From assembly GCF_900109465.1 (NCBI RefSeq), contig NZ_FOAZ01000015.1:124001-188000 (forward strand): DNA of 64,000 bases, read 5' to 3'. Position numbers and translations under genes: made by a program. This stretch comes from Streptacidiphilus jiangxiensis. Its GTDB lineage: Bacteria; Actinomycetota; Actinomycetes; Streptomycetales; Streptomycetaceae. The notes below the pieces were generated by a model that saw nothing but the letters and a program-made list of their open reading frames with translations, was not told the origin of the DNA and did no database searches. Numbering within the stretch: position 1 is the stretch's first letter; every line of letters begins with the position of its first letter. This document shows, in pieces, positions 51,048 through 60,951 of the stretch.

Positions 51048-51306
51048 GAGCAGGCTCCTTGCGCTTCAGAGCGTCACCGGCTGTGACGTATCCCTCTCGT
51101 GGGCCGGCCATGGCCCGTGGCGGGCCGGGAAGGTGACGGAAGCCACACGCCGCCCCCGGATCCGGGGCGGAGCGGGCCGGGCGCGCCCGGCATGCGGTGT
51201 CGCAGGACGCTGCCTAGCATCGGGCTCAGTGCCCGTGGCCGACAGGTGCGGGCGCCGACCGATCGGCGAGGCTGCGTGCGCAGCCCTTCTCGCAGGGAGC
51301 GGTTCC

Positions 51307-51828
51307 ATGCCACTCGACACCTTCGTGGCGATCGCCAACCAGTACGACACCGAGGCCGACGCGCTCGCGGACTACGACGACCTCCGGGCCCTCTACAAGG
51401 ACCTCGGGGTGATCGACACCTACGACGCCGCGGTGCTCACGCGCGACGTCCACGGCAAGGTCCACATCGTCAAGAAGGTCGAGGAGCCGACGCGCCAAGG
51501 CGGCGCGGCGGGTCTGGTGGGTGGCCTGGCCATCGGGGCCGCGTTCGCGCTCTTCCCCGCGATCGGGCTCGGCGCGGGTCTGCTCGCCGGCGGCGCGCTG
51601 GGCGCCGGGGCCGGTGCGGCGGCCGGGCACGTGGCCGGCGGGATGTCCCGGCACTCCCTCAAGGAGTTGGGCGAGCTCCTCGACGAGGGCAGCAGTGGCC
51701 TGGTGGTGGTCGCCGCCACGGATGTCGAGGCGCGGGTCGACGCGGCGACGAAGCGCGCGAAGAAGCAGGCCAAGGCGGAGCTGCAGGCCGACACCGACGC
51801 CCTGAAGAACGAGCTCGACGCGATCTGA
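51307..51828 (+). CDS. DUF1269/DUF6325-like stress protein with glycine-rich membrane segment
   Basis: The 173-residue protein starts PLDTFVAIANQYDTEADALADYDDLRALYKDLGVIDTYDAAVLTRDVHGKVHIVKKVEEPTRQGG, then a Gly/Ala-rich glycine-zipper-like hydrophobic stretch (GLVGGLAIGAAFALFPAIGLGAGLLAGGALGAGAGAAAG) and a Lys-rich coiled C-terminus. This is the architecture of DUF1269 proteins, often linked to general stress in actinobacteria. ATG 51307 has GGGAG about eight bases upstream. A short CCGAA/TTCGG hairpin follows the stop. Confidence 0.85.
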   Translation: MPLDTFVAIANQYDTEADALADYDDLRALYKDLGVIDTYDAAVLTRDVHGKVHIVKKVEEPTRQGGAAGLVGGLAIGAAFALFPAIGLGAGLLAGGALGAGAGAAAGHVAGGMSRHSLKELGELLDEGSSGLVVVAATDVEARVDAATKRAKKQAKAELQADTDALKNELDAI

Positions 51829-51870
51829 GCCGGTCCGGCGAAATTTTCCCGAAGGATTTTTCGGCGAGGC

Positions 51871-51897
51871 TGTCCGGTCGCGCTCTCCTCGATCGTC
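51871..51897 (+). promoter_or_regulatory. Candidate ECF42-type promoter
   Basis: TGTCCG (51871-51876) and CGTC (51894-51897) with a 17-base spacer resemble the TGTCGA...CGTC target reported for ECF42 sigma factors, one base off in the -35. It lies 49 bp before the DGPF gene, as expected for autoregulation. Confidence 0.45.
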
Positions 51898-51945
51898 ACC
51901 GGGGTGACACTGGCCACCGACCGACCCCGAGGAGAGCGAGCCGCC

Positions 51946-52281
51946 ATGAAGTACATGATGTTCGTCTGCACCGACACCGAGCCCGACACCGACCCGACCC
52001 CGGAGACCGACATCGACGTGTGGGTCGACGAGAACGACGCCAAGGGACGGAGGCTCCAGGGCATGGTGCTCGCGCCGAAGGCGACGGCCACGACGGTGCG
52101 GGTGCGCAACGGGCAGACGCTGATCACCGACGGGCCGTTCGCGGAGACCAAGGAGGTCATCTGCGGCTTCGACCTGATCGAGTGCGCGGACCTGGACGAG
52201 GCGATCGAGGTCGCCCGGACCCACCCGATGGCCCGCGGCGGGCGCATCGAGATCCGCCCGCTGGCCGACTTCGAGCAGTGA
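51946..52281 (+). CDS. YCII/DGPF-domain protein (partner of ECF42)
   Basis: The 111-residue protein has the DGPF signature in NGQTLITDGPFAETKEVICGFDLIEC, with the start MKYMMFVCTDTE. Such proteins accompany ECF42 sigma factors and are thought to take part in their signalling. GAGGAG lies upstream of ATG 51946. The stop overlaps the sigma gene GTG by three bases (GTGA), so both are translated together. Confidence 0.94.
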   Translation: MKYMMFVCTDTEPDTDPTPETDIDVWVDENDAKGRRLQGMVLAPKATATTVRVRNGQTLITDGPFAETKEVICGFDLIECADLDEAIEVARTHPMARGGRIEIRPLADFEQ

Positions 52282-53540
52282 GCGATCCGCACGAGGCGGG
52301 TCCCCGCGCGGCCGGGGCGGCACAGGCCGCCGCGGCCGCGGCGGGGGACGCCTACCCGAGGATCGTCGCCGCGCTGATCCGCGTCACCGGCGACTGGACC
52401 CTCGCCGAGGACTGCGCCCAGGAGGCGCTGGTCACCGCGCTGGACCGCTGGCCGACCGACGGCGTGCCGGCCAATCCGGGCGGGTGGCTGATGACCGTCG
52501 CCCGCAACCGCGCCCTGGACGTGCTGCGGCGCGCCGCGATCGAGCGCCGCAAGCTGCGTGACCTCGCGGTGCAGGCGCTCACCGCCGCGACCGACGACGA
52601 GGTGGAGCGCCCCCCTGGAGTCGCCGTCGCGGACGACCGCCTGCGGTTGATCTTCACCTGCTGTCACCCTGCGCTGGCGCTGCCCGCGCAGGTCGCGCTG
52701 ACCCTGCGGGTCGTCTGCGCGGTGCCGACCGAGCGGATCGCGCAGGCCTTTCTGGTCAGCGAGTCGACCATGACCCGACGGCTGACCCGCGCCAAGACCA
52801 AGATCTCGGCGGCGGGGATCCCCTTCCGGGTGCCGAGCGGGGACGCGCTCGGCGAGCGGCTGCCAGGAGTGCTGGCGGTCGTCTACCTGCTCTTCACCCA
52901 CGGCTACAACCCGGACGGCGAACCGGCGTTCGCGGACGAGGCGATCCGGCTGGCGCGGCTGCTGGCCTCCCTGATGCCGGATCAGGACGAGCCACGCGCC
53001 CTGCTCGCGCTCGCGCTGCTCCAGCACTCGCGCCGGGCGACCCGGCGGGACGCGGCCGGCGAACTGGTCCCCCTGGACCGGCAGGACCGGACGCGCTGGG
53101 ACCACGCGGCGATCGACGAGGCCGTCGCGCTGCTGGCGGACCTGCGGCAGGACGGTCCGTACGCCTGGCAGGCGCGGATCGCGGCCTGCCATGCGACCGC
53201 CCGGTCGGTGGAGGCGACCGACTGGCGGCGGATCGCCACGTGCTACGACCGACTCGCCGCGCTGGAGCCCTCCCCGGTCGTCGGGTTGAACCGTGCGGTC
53301 GCCCACGGATACGCCCACGGCCCGGCCTCAGGGCTCGAGTTGCTGGCGCTGGCCCGTGCCGACGGTGCCCTGGACGGCTACCCGCTCGCGCTCGCGGCCG
53401 AGGCCGATCTCACCGCCCGGGCGGGCGACGGGACCCGCGCGGCCGCGTTGTTCCGGGAGGCGGCGGCGCAGGCCGGCAGCGAGGTCGAGCGCCGGGCGCT
53501 GCTGCAACGCGCGGCGGAGGCGCAGTCCGCGAGCCACTGA
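52278..53540 (+). CDS. ECF42-type RNA polymerase sigma factor with TPR-like extension
   Basis: The 420 residues hold region 2 (AEDCAQEALVTALDRWPTDGVPANPGGWLMTVARNRALDVLRR), region 4 (VVCAVPTERIAQAFLVSESTMTRRLTRAKTKI) and a C-terminal extension of about 230 helical residues (GERLPGVLAVVYLLFTHGYNPDG ... DPL-type repeats ... AVAHGYAHGPASGLELLALARADGALDGYPLALAAEADL). This extension and the DGPF partner define ECF42. No anti-sigma gene is present, as usual for this group; control is thought to lie in the extension. Confidence 0.94.
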   Translation: MSDPHEAGPRAAGAAQAAAAAAGDAYPRIVAALIRVTGDWTLAEDCAQEALVTALDRWPTDGVPANPGGWLMTVARNRALDVLRRAAIERRKLRDLAVQALTAATDDEVERPPGVAVADDRLRLIFTCCHPALALPAQVALTLRVVCAVPTERIAQAFLVSESTMTRRLTRAKTKISAAGIPFRVPSGDALGERLPGVLAVVYLLFTHGYNPDGEPAFADEAIRLARLLASLMPDQDEPRALLALALLQHSRRATRRDAAGELVPLDRQDRTRWDHAAIDEAVALLADLRQDGPYAWQARIAACHATARSVEATDWRRIATCYDRLAALEPSPVVGLNRAVAHGYAHGPASGLELLALARADGALDGYPLALAAEADLTARAGDGTRAAALFREAAAQAGSEVERRALLQRAAEAQSASH

Positions 53541-53609
53541 ACCCATGGGTTTTCTGTGAGGAGTATTGACGGTCTGAATGTTCACGGCCTACGGTGCGCT
53601 GGGGCGTTA

Positions 53610-53628
53610 GTTAGGAAACTTTCCTTAC
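53610..53628. promoter_or_regulatory. Palindromic operator before the GH8 gene
   Basis: GTTAGGAAACTTTCCTTAC is a 19-base palindrome around one centre with a single mismatch, preceded by another TTA. Similar TTAGGAAA/TTTCCTAA elements occur before secreted glycan-hydrolase genes in actinobacteria. The regulator (possibly ROK family) is not in this window. Confidence 0.65.
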
Positions 53629-53648
53629 GAGAAGTGGAGAGCAACGCC

Positions 53649-55709
53649 GTGAGAGAGCGCATCGCGCGTGTCATCGGGCTGGGGGTGGCGCTGACCACGC
53701 TGACCACCGGTGTGGTCGCCCTGGCAGCCGCCGCACCGGCCCAGGCCGCGTCCCCCACACACGCGTTCCCCCAGCACCAGACCTACCAGGTCGGCGTCAT
53801 GCCGTCCGCCTCCCAGTCGACTCGCGACGCCGCTGTGGAGAAGCAGTACGACTCGTGGAAGTCCAACTACCTCGTCCACGGCTGTGCGAGCAACGAGTAC
53901 TACGTCTCCACCAAGGGCGACGGCGACGCCACCAACAACGGTCCGGTCTCCGAGGGCCAGGGCTACGGCATGAACATCGTGCCGCTGATGGCCGGTTACG
54001 ACGCCAACGCGCAGACCGAGTTCAACGGCCTGTGGCAGCTGGTCAAGGACCACGAGGACCAGTGGGGCCTGATGCAGTGGCAGTTGGACGGCAAGACCTG
54101 CAAGTACTACAGCTCCGGCACGCCCGACGGCGCCACCGACGGCGACCTGGACATCGGCTACGGCCTGATCCTCGCGGACAAGCAGTGGGGCGGTTACTCC
54201 AGCGACGCCATGGCGTGGCTGACCAACTTCTGGAACCACGACGTGGCCCCCGACGGCCACCTCAAGTGCGAGGACGACGGGCCGAACACCGACACGCGGC
54301 CGTCCGACCACATGATCGACCACCTGCGGGCGTTCGCGGCCTACGACACCTCGCACGACTGGAACAAGGTCGTCCAGCGCACCGAGACCGTCGACTCGTC
54401 CCTGGTGACCAACTACTCCTCCTCCTACGGCCTGCTCTCCGACTTCGTGGTGGGGGCCAACGGCTCCAGTCCCGCGCCGGCGCCCGCCAACTACCAGGAG
54501 AGCCAGCCGGACAACATCGTCGGCTACAACTCGATCCGCGTCCCTTGGCACATGGGCACGGACGCGCTGCTGAACGGCGCCACGACCTCCGCCTTCGAGC
54601 TCGGCGAGGCGCAGAAGTGGTCGGCCTGCGCCAAGAAGGTCTCCGGCGACAACCCGGCCAACGTCTACCCGCACCTCAACCTCAACTGCACGGCCTACAG
54701 CACCAGTGACGTGGCCGAGGAGGCGGGCGACTCGATCGGTCCGTCCGCGATGGCGGCGGGAGACCAGGCCTGGACCGACAAGATCTGGAGCTTCCTGCAG
54801 ACCAACCCCTACGGGGACGGCTACTACGGCGAGACCATCAAGACCCTCGTCATGCTCGTCATGGCGGGCGACTACTGGAGCCCGGCCTCGTCGAGCACTC
54901 CGGCCAACGACTTCTCCGTCTCCGACTCGCCGGCGTCGGCCTCCGTGGTGGCCGGTGCCTCGGCCACCACGAACGTCGCCACCGCCGTCACCTCCGGCGC
55001 GGCGCAGTCCGTCGCCCTCGCCGCGTCCGGCCTGCCCAGCGGCGCCACCGCGGCGTTCAGCCCCGCCTCGGTGACGGCGGGCGGCAGCAGCACGCTGACG
55101 CTCACCACCGCCGCCACCACCCCGGCCGGCAGCTACCCCGTCACCGTCACCGGCGCCGCGGCCTCCGGATCGCACACCGCCACCTTCACACTCACCGTGA
55201 CCACGGCGAGCGGCGGTTGCACGGCGGCGCAACTGCTGACCAACCCCGGCTTCGAGTCCGGGGCGACCGGCTGGACCCAGACCTCCACGCTCGGGTTCAC
55301 CCCGATCACCCAGGCCACGACGGCCGAGCCCGCCCACTCGGGCACCTGGGTCGCCTGGTTCAACGGCAACGCCACCAAGGACACCGACACCGTCGCCCAG
55401 TCGGTCACCGTCCCGACCGGCTGCGCCGCGACGCTGACCTACTGGCTGCACGTCGACTCGACCGAGAACACCACCACTGCCAAGCCGGACACCTTCACCG
55501 TGCAGGTGCTGAACTCCGGCGGGACGGTCCTCGGCACGGTCGGCTCCTTCTCCAACCTGGACAAGGCCACCGGCTACACCCAGCACACCACCGACCTGTC
55601 CGCCTGGGCCGGACAGACGGTCACGCTGAAGTTCACCGGCTCGGAGACCGACACGAACGGCGGCACGACCGACTTCGTGATCGACGACCTGGCCCTGAAC
55701 ACCCACTGA
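53649..55709 (+). CDS. Secreted GH8 endoglucanase with C-terminal accessory modules
   Basis: The 686 residues include a signal peptide (1-33, ending AAAPAQA), a GH8 (alpha/alpha)6 catalytic domain to about residue 420 with the acid E102 in VSEGQGYGM and catalytic-region Asp in GATDGDLDIG (D164-D168), an Ig-like domain (about 425-520, DFSVSDSPASASVVAG) and a C-terminal jelly-roll domain (about 525-686, LLTNPGFESGATGW) likely to bind carbohydrate. It should cut beta-1,4-glucan or chitosan-type chains outside the cell. GTG 53649 is chosen for GGAGAG upstream and the signal peptide; the open frame reaches 53556. A palindromic operator precedes it. Confidence 0.93.
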   Translation: MRERIARVIGLGVALTTLTTGVVALAAAAPAQAASPTHAFPQHQTYQVGVMPSASQSTRDAAVEKQYDSWKSNYLVHGCASNEYYVSTKGDGDATNNGPVSEGQGYGMNIVPLMAGYDANAQTEFNGLWQLVKDHEDQWGLMQWQLDGKTCKYYSSGTPDGATDGDLDIGYGLILADKQWGGYSSDAMAWLTNFWNHDVAPDGHLKCEDDGPNTDTRPSDHMIDHLRAFAAYDTSHDWNKVVQRTETVDSSLVTNYSSSYGLLSDFVVGANGSSPAPAPANYQESQPDNIVGYNSIRVPWHMGTDALLNGATTSAFELGEAQKWSACAKKVSGDNPANVYPHLNLNCTAYSTSDVAEEAGDSIGPSAMAAGDQAWTDKIWSFLQTNPYGDGYYGETIKTLVMLVMAGDYWSPASSSTPANDFSVSDSPASASVVAGASATTNVATAVTSGAAQSVALAASGLPSGATAAFSPASVTAGGSSTLTLTTAATTPAGSYPVTVTGAAASGSHTATFTLTVTTASGGCTAAQLLTNPGFESGATGWTQTSTLGFTPITQATTAEPAHSGTWVAWFNGNATKDTDTVAQSVTVPTGCAATLTYWLHVDSTENTTTAKPDTFTVQVLNSGGTVLGTVGSFSNLDKATGYTQHTTDLSAWAGQTVTLKFTGSETDTNGGTTDFVIDDLALNTH

Positions 55710-55730
55710 GTCCGCAGGGCGCAGAAGGAC

Positions 55731-55762
55731 GGGGCCCGTCACCACGCCCGGTGGCGGGCCCC
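55731..55762 (+). terminator. Terminator after the GH8 gene
   Basis: GGGGCCCGTCACC (55731-55743) pairs with GGTGGCGGGCCCC (55750-55762), 13 pairs with one G-T, loop of six, 22 bp past the stop. Confidence 0.8.
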
Positions 55763-55773
55763 ATACTGTTCGG

Positions 55774-56739
<966 letters not shown>

Positions 56740-56809
56740 GCGGTGCCCGGCTGACGTCCCGTCCTGTGGCGGGGGCGCGGTCCGGCGTGGCTGTGCCAGA
56801 CTCCTGCGC

Positions 56810-57349
56810 GTGCTCAACAACATGATCATCAGGCCAGCGCGCCGGTTGCACCCCTGGTCCGCCCGTGTTGCTGCCGTCCTCTCGACCCTGGCCCTGGGGC
56901 TGGCGCTCGCCGGATGCACCGGCGGCCAGGACGAGCCGCAGCCCGTCGGTGATCCGGACCCCGGGCACCGGTTGGCGCAGGCGCTCCAGCCGGTGCTGTC
57001 GGCGGTGCCCGCAGGCGCGGCCGTCACCCAGCATGAGAGTGTCGCGCCGATATGGGACTCGTGCGACGGTATCCGGTCGACCTTCGGTTGGGATTCCGTC
57101 ACGGTCGACACCCTGTTCGACGGAGGCGGGTCGCCGGCCCAGGTGGTCGCGCACGTCGACGCCAGGATGCGGGACCTGGGTTGGATGGCCGACGGGGCTC
57201 CGAGCGCGGGACAGTGGCAGTGGCACAAGGTGATGCCGGGTGGTGCTGTGGCCCAGGCGCAGCTGGTCGGCGGCCCGGGGTCGTCCCCGGACGGATGGAT
57301 GCTGCAGGCGTCGGCGCCACCCGCGACGCATCCCGTGCACGGCTGCTGA
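56810..57349 (+). CDS. Small lipoprotein of unknown function
   Basis: The 179-residue protein has a lipoprotein signal with lipobox LALAGC (lipidated Cys about residue 36) and a soluble domain of about 140 residues (WDSCDGIRSTFGWDSVTVDTLFDGGGSPAQVVAHVDARMRDLGW ... WQWHKVMPGG). I do not recognise a family. The Trp-rich, two-Cys domain fits streptomycete surface lipoproteins. GTG 56810 follows CAGACT by seven bases, possibly leaderless. Confidence 0.8.
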   Translation: MLNNMIIRPARRLHPWSARVAAVLSTLALGLALAGCTGGQDEPQPVGDPDPGHRLAQALQPVLSAVPAGAAVTQHESVAPIWDSCDGIRSTFGWDSVTVDTLFDGGGSPAQVVAHVDARMRDLGWMADGAPSAGQWQWHKVMPGGAVAQAQLVGGPGSSPDGWMLQASAPPATHPVHGC

Positions 57350-57370
57350 GAATTCCGCCGTCGCAGCCTA

Positions 57371-57387
57371 TCTGACGCTGTGTCAGA
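57371..57387. promoter_or_regulatory. Inverted repeat TCTGAC-N5-GTCAGA
   Basis: A perfect 6-bp inverted repeat with five-base centre lies 81 bp before the nitronate-monooxygenase-like gene, in an AT-richer stretch. It is a plausible operator for an unknown TetR-type regulator. Confidence 0.45.
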
Positions 57388-57402
57388 AAATCTCTTCCGC
57401 TC

Positions 57403-57416
57403 TCCAACCGGTTGCG
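57403..57416. promoter_or_regulatory. Near-KstR box (TCCAACCGGTTGCG)
   Basis: It fits TNNAACNNGTTNNA except for the final A, which is G. It lies 52 bp before the nitronate-monooxygenase-like gene. Confidence 0.4.
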
Positions 57417-57467
57417 TCATGCTGCCCCCAGCAGACGAGGACGCCGACCGCAGGCATGGGAGCCGCG

Positions 57468-58583
57468 ATGAGAACCCCCCTCAGCGACCGTCTCGGCATC
57501 GAGTACGCGGTGTTCGGCTTCACGCCGTTCCCCGCTGTCGCGGCCGCCATCTCGCGCGCCGGTGGGCTCGGGGTGCTCGGGGCCGTCCGGTACGGCGACG
57601 CCGAGGACCTCGCCAAGGACCTGGACTGGATGGACGCCCACTGCGGCGGCAAGCCCTACGGCGTCGACGTGGTGATGCCCGCCAAGAAGGTCGAGGGCGT
57701 CACCGTCGAGCAGGTCGAGGCCATGATCCCGGAGGGCCACCGCGACTTCGTGCGAGCCCAGTTGGCCAAGTACGGGGTGCCCGCGCTGCCCGAGGGGGAG
57801 CGCGGCGGCTGGCGGATCACCGGCTGGATGGAGGAGGTCGCCCGCTCGCATGTCGACGTCGCCCTGGAGCACCCGGTCAAGCTGCTCGCCAGCGCGCTCG
57901 GCTCGCCTCCACCCGACGTCGTCGAACGCGCCCACGCGGCAGGCATGCTGGTCGCCGCCCTGGCCGGCAGCGCCCGGCACGCGCAGCGGCACGCCGAGGC
58001 CGGGATCGACGTCATCGTCGCCCAGGGCCACGAGGCCGGCGGCCACACCGGCGAGATCGGCACGATGGTCCTGGTCCCGGAGATCGTCGCCGCAGTCCAC
58101 CCGCTGCCCGTCCTCGCGGCCGGCGGCATCGGCACCGGCGCCCAGGTCGCGGCCGGGCTCGCGCTCGGCGCGCAGGGCGCCTGGCTCGGCTCGATCTGGC
58201 TCACCGTCACCGAGTCCGACCTCGCCTCGCCCGTCCTGCGACGCAAGCTGCTCGCCGCGGGCAGCGGCGACACCGTCCGTTCGCGCGCCCTGACCGGAAA
58301 GCCCGCCCGGCAACTGCGCACCGAGTGGACCGACGCCTGGGAGAGCGAGGAGAGCCCCGGCACCCTGCCGATGCCGCTCCAGGGCCTGCTGGTCGCCGAG
58401 GCCCTCAGCCGGATCCAGACCTACGAGACGCCGGAACTGATCGGCACGCCGGTCGGACAGATCGTCGGCCAGATGAACGAGGAACGCCCGGTGGCGGCCG
58501 TGATGGACGAGCTGACCCGCGGCTTCGAGCAGGCCGTGGCCCGGCTGGGCCGGATCGCCTCGGCGGAAGGGGAGCAGGCATGA
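57468..58583 (+). CDS. Nitronate monooxygenase-like FMN protein (IpdC-type candidate)
   Basis: The 371-residue protein belongs to the NMO/2-nitropropane dioxygenase TIM-barrel family: RTPLSDRLGIEYAVFGFTPFPAVAAAISRAGGLGVLGAVRY, GIDVIVAQGHEAGGHTGEIGTMVLVPEIV, LPVLAAGGIGTGAQVAAGLALGAQGAWLGSIWL, SRALTGKPARQLRTEWT. In mycobacteria close relatives include IpdC of sterol ring degradation. Here it is coupled (ATGA) to an acyl-CoA synthetase, which supports an acyl-CoA role rather than nitroalkane detoxification. ATG 57468 has GGGAG five bases upstream. Confidence 0.9.
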   Translation: MRTPLSDRLGIEYAVFGFTPFPAVAAAISRAGGLGVLGAVRYGDAEDLAKDLDWMDAHCGGKPYGVDVVMPAKKVEGVTVEQVEAMIPEGHRDFVRAQLAKYGVPALPEGERGGWRITGWMEEVARSHVDVALEHPVKLLASALGSPPPDVVERAHAAGMLVAALAGSARHAQRHAEAGIDVIVAQGHEAGGHTGEIGTMVLVPEIVAAVHPLPVLAAGGIGTGAQVAAGLALGAQGAWLGSIWLTVTESDLASPVLRRKLLAAGSGDTVRSRALTGKPARQLRTEWTDAWESEESPGTLPMPLQGLLVAEALSRIQTYETPELIGTPVGQIVGQMNEERPVAAVMDELTRGFEQAVARLGRIASAEGEQA

Positions 58584-60151
58584 ACCAGTCACCCCCGAAC
58601 GGGAGCGCGCTGCCCGTCGGCTTCTGGGCGCAGGCCCAGGCCGACCCGGAGCGCGTCGTCATGCACGCCCCGGACGGCGAGGCGTGGACCGCCGGCCGTC
58701 TGCACGCTGCGGCGAACCAGCTGGTCCACGGCCTGCGCGAGGCCGGACTCGGCGTGGGCGACGCGTTCGCCGTGGTGCTGCCCAACGGCGTCGAACTGTT
58801 CACGGCCTACCTCGCGGCGTCCCAGGCCGGCTTCTACCTCGTCCCGGTCAACCACCACCTGGTGGGACCGGAGATCGCCTGGATCGTCGCCGACAGCGGC
58901 GCCAAGGTCCTGATCGCCCACGAGCGCTTCACCGACGCCGCCACCGCCGCGGCCGACGAGGCCGGCATGCCCAAGGAGCGCAGGTACGCCGTCGGCGACC
59001 TGCCGGGCTTCCGCCCCTACGCCGACCTGCTCGACGGCCGCGACACCGTGCCACCCGCGGACCGCACGACCGGCTGGGTCATGAACTACACCTCCGGCAC
59101 CACCGGCCGCCCGCGCGGCATCCGCCGCCCCCTGATCGGCCGCCCCCCGGAGTCCACGCCGCTGGGCGGCTTCCTCGGCATCTTCGGCATCCGGGGCGGT
59201 CACGACGACGTCCACCTGGTCTGTTCCCCGCTGTACCACACCGCCGTCCTCCAGTTCGCCGCCGCCTCGCTGCACCTGGGCCACCAGGTGGTGCTGATGG
59301 ACCGCTGGACGCCGGAGGAGATGCTCCGACTGATCGACGCCCACCGGGCCACCCACACCCACATGGTCCCGACCCAGTTCCACCGCCTGCTGGCGCTGCC
59401 GCCGGAGGTCCGCGCCCGGTACGACGTCACCTCCATGCGCCATGCGATCCACGGCGCGGCCCCCTGCCCCGACCACGTCAAGCGGTCGATGATCGACTGG
59501 TGGGGCGAGTGCGTCGAGGAGTACTACGCGGCGAGCGAGGGCGGTGGGACGTACGCCACCGCGGGGGAGTGGCTGGAGCGCCCCGGGACGGTCGGCAAGG
59601 CCTGGCCGATCAGCGAGATCGCCGTCCTGGACGACGCGGGCGAGCCGGTGCCGACCGGTGAACTCGGCACGGTCTACCTGAAGATGAACACCGGCGGCTT
59701 CGCCTACCACAAGGACGAGGCGAAGACCCGCGCCAACCGGGTCGGCGACTTCTTCACCGTCGGCGACCTGGGCCTGCTGGACTCCGACGGCTACCTGTTC
59801 CTGCGGGACCGCAAGATCGACATGATCATCTCCGGTGGCGTGAACATCTACCCCGCGGAGATCGAGTCCGCCCTCCTCGGCCACCCGGCGGTCGCCGACG
59901 CGGCGGCGTTCGGCATCCCGCACGACGACTGGGGCGAGGAGGTCAAGGCCGTCATCGAGCCCGCCCCGGGGTTCACCCCGGGCCCGGAACTCGCGGCGGA
60001 CATCCTCGCCCACTGCGAACGCGTCCTGGCCGCGTACAAGCGCCCCCGCTCGGTCGACTTCGTCGCGGAACTCCCGCGCGACCCCAACGGCAAGCTGTAC
60101 AAGCGCAGGCTGCGTGACCCGTACTGGGAGGGGCGGACCCGGCAGGTGTGA
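58580..60151 (+). CDS. Acyl-CoA synthetase (FadD-type AMP-binding ligase)
   Basis: The 523-residue adenylate-forming enzyme has P-loop MNYTSGTTGRPRGIRRP, YYAASEGGGTYA, GDLGLLDSDGYLFLRDRKIDMIISGGVNIYPAEIE and the catalytic Lys in PNGKLYKRRLRDPYW. It activates a carboxylic acid to its CoA ester. Its pairing with the IpdC-like gene and the near-KstR box in front suggests a fatty or sterol-derived acid. The start ATG 58580 overlaps the previous stop by four bases. Confidence 0.95.
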   Translation: MNQSPPNGSALPVGFWAQAQADPERVVMHAPDGEAWTAGRLHAAANQLVHGLREAGLGVGDAFAVVLPNGVELFTAYLAASQAGFYLVPVNHHLVGPEIAWIVADSGAKVLIAHERFTDAATAAADEAGMPKERRYAVGDLPGFRPYADLLDGRDTVPPADRTTGWVMNYTSGTTGRPRGIRRPLIGRPPESTPLGGFLGIFGIRGGHDDVHLVCSPLYHTAVLQFAAASLHLGHQVVLMDRWTPEEMLRLIDAHRATHTHMVPTQFHRLLALPPEVRARYDVTSMRHAIHGAAPCPDHVKRSMIDWWGECVEEYYAASEGGGTYATAGEWLERPGTVGKAWPISEIAVLDDAGEPVPTGELGTVYLKMNTGGFAYHKDEAKTRANRVGDFFTVGDLGLLDSDGYLFLRDRKIDMIISGGVNIYPAEIESALLGHPAVADAAAFGIPHDDWGEEVKAVIEPAPGFTPGPELAADILAHCERVLAAYKRPRSVDFVAELPRDPNGKLYKRRLRDPYWEGRTRQV

Positions 60152-60312
60152 GCCGGGCCCGTGGTCGCCCTGGGCCGGGGTGCTGTCCACGCGCCCCGAC
60201 AGGCACTCTTGGCCGGGTCCGGGCCGGGGCCGGGCCGGGGCCACGAAGAGGGTCACCAAGAGGTGGGCGGCGGTGACGGGGGTGGGGCGGACACCAGGGA
60301 TCGGCGTCGGGC

Positions 60313-60882
60313 TCAGTCGCGTGATCGACGGCCGAATTCCGTGGACAGCACCGCGTAGATGTACTCGCTGCCCCAGCGGTCCCCGTCGAGGTCGTTCTCG
60401 ACCAGGTGCGCCTCCCGGCGCATCCCGAGGCGCTCACAGACCCGCACCGACCCGGTGTTCTCCACGTCCAGCCGTGCGTAGAGCCGGTGCACGCCCAGCG
60501 TGTCGAAGGCAAACCCGGCCAGCGCCGAGGCCGCCTCGGTCGCGTAGCCGTGCCCCTGGTGACCCGGGTCGAGAGTCCAGCCGATCTCGGCCTGGGCGGC
60601 GCGAGCATGGGCCAGGGCGAGGCTCACCTCGCCGAGGACGCCGGGGTCATCGCGTCGGCAGACGGCGAGCGCCAGCCTGTCCCCGTCGGAGCGCCAGGCC
60701 GTCTGCGCCGCACGCTCGGCGGCAACCTGCTCGCTGCGCCCACGCGTGTGCGCCGGCCGGTACAGGTAGCGCGCCACGCTCGGCAGGCGCTGGTAGGCGT
60801 ACAGGTCGTCGGTGTCGCCGGGAGTGAACAGACGCAGCGACAACCGGGCCGTGGTCAACGGCAGCAGCGAGGCGACGTCCAA
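60313..60882 (-). CDS. GNAT-family N-acetyltransferase (RimJ/RimL type)
   Basis: The 189-residue protein opens LTTARLSLRLFTPGDTDDLYAYQRLPSVARYLYRP and has the acetyl-CoA loop LDPGHQGHGYATEAA and ENTGSVRVCERLGMRREAH, all RimJ/RimL-like. It probably acetylates an amino group of a protein or small molecule. It is convergent with the acyl-CoA synthetase; the 161 bp between contain only low-complexity GGGCCGGGGCC sequence. Confidence 0.93.
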   Translation of the reverse strand: MDVASLLPLTTARLSLRLFTPGDTDDLYAYQRLPSVARYLYRPAHTRGRSEQVAAERAAQTAWRSDGDRLALAVCRRDDPGVLGEVSLALAHARAAQAEIGWTLDPGHQGHGYATEAASALAGFAFDTLGVHRLYARLDVENTGSVRVCERLGMRREAHLVENDLDGDRWGSEYIYAVLSTEFGRRSRD

Positions 60883-60951
60883 GCGGACCTCCCGGACGCG
60901 GATGTGGATCAGGTTGCGGACCGAACGGGGTGACGCGCCAACGGCCGACGC

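Noticed and set aside
60180..60245. GGGCCGGGGCC low-complexity run after the acyl-CoA synthetase
   Set aside because: It can fold weakly but has no stable long stem and looks like ordinary GC-rich spacer.
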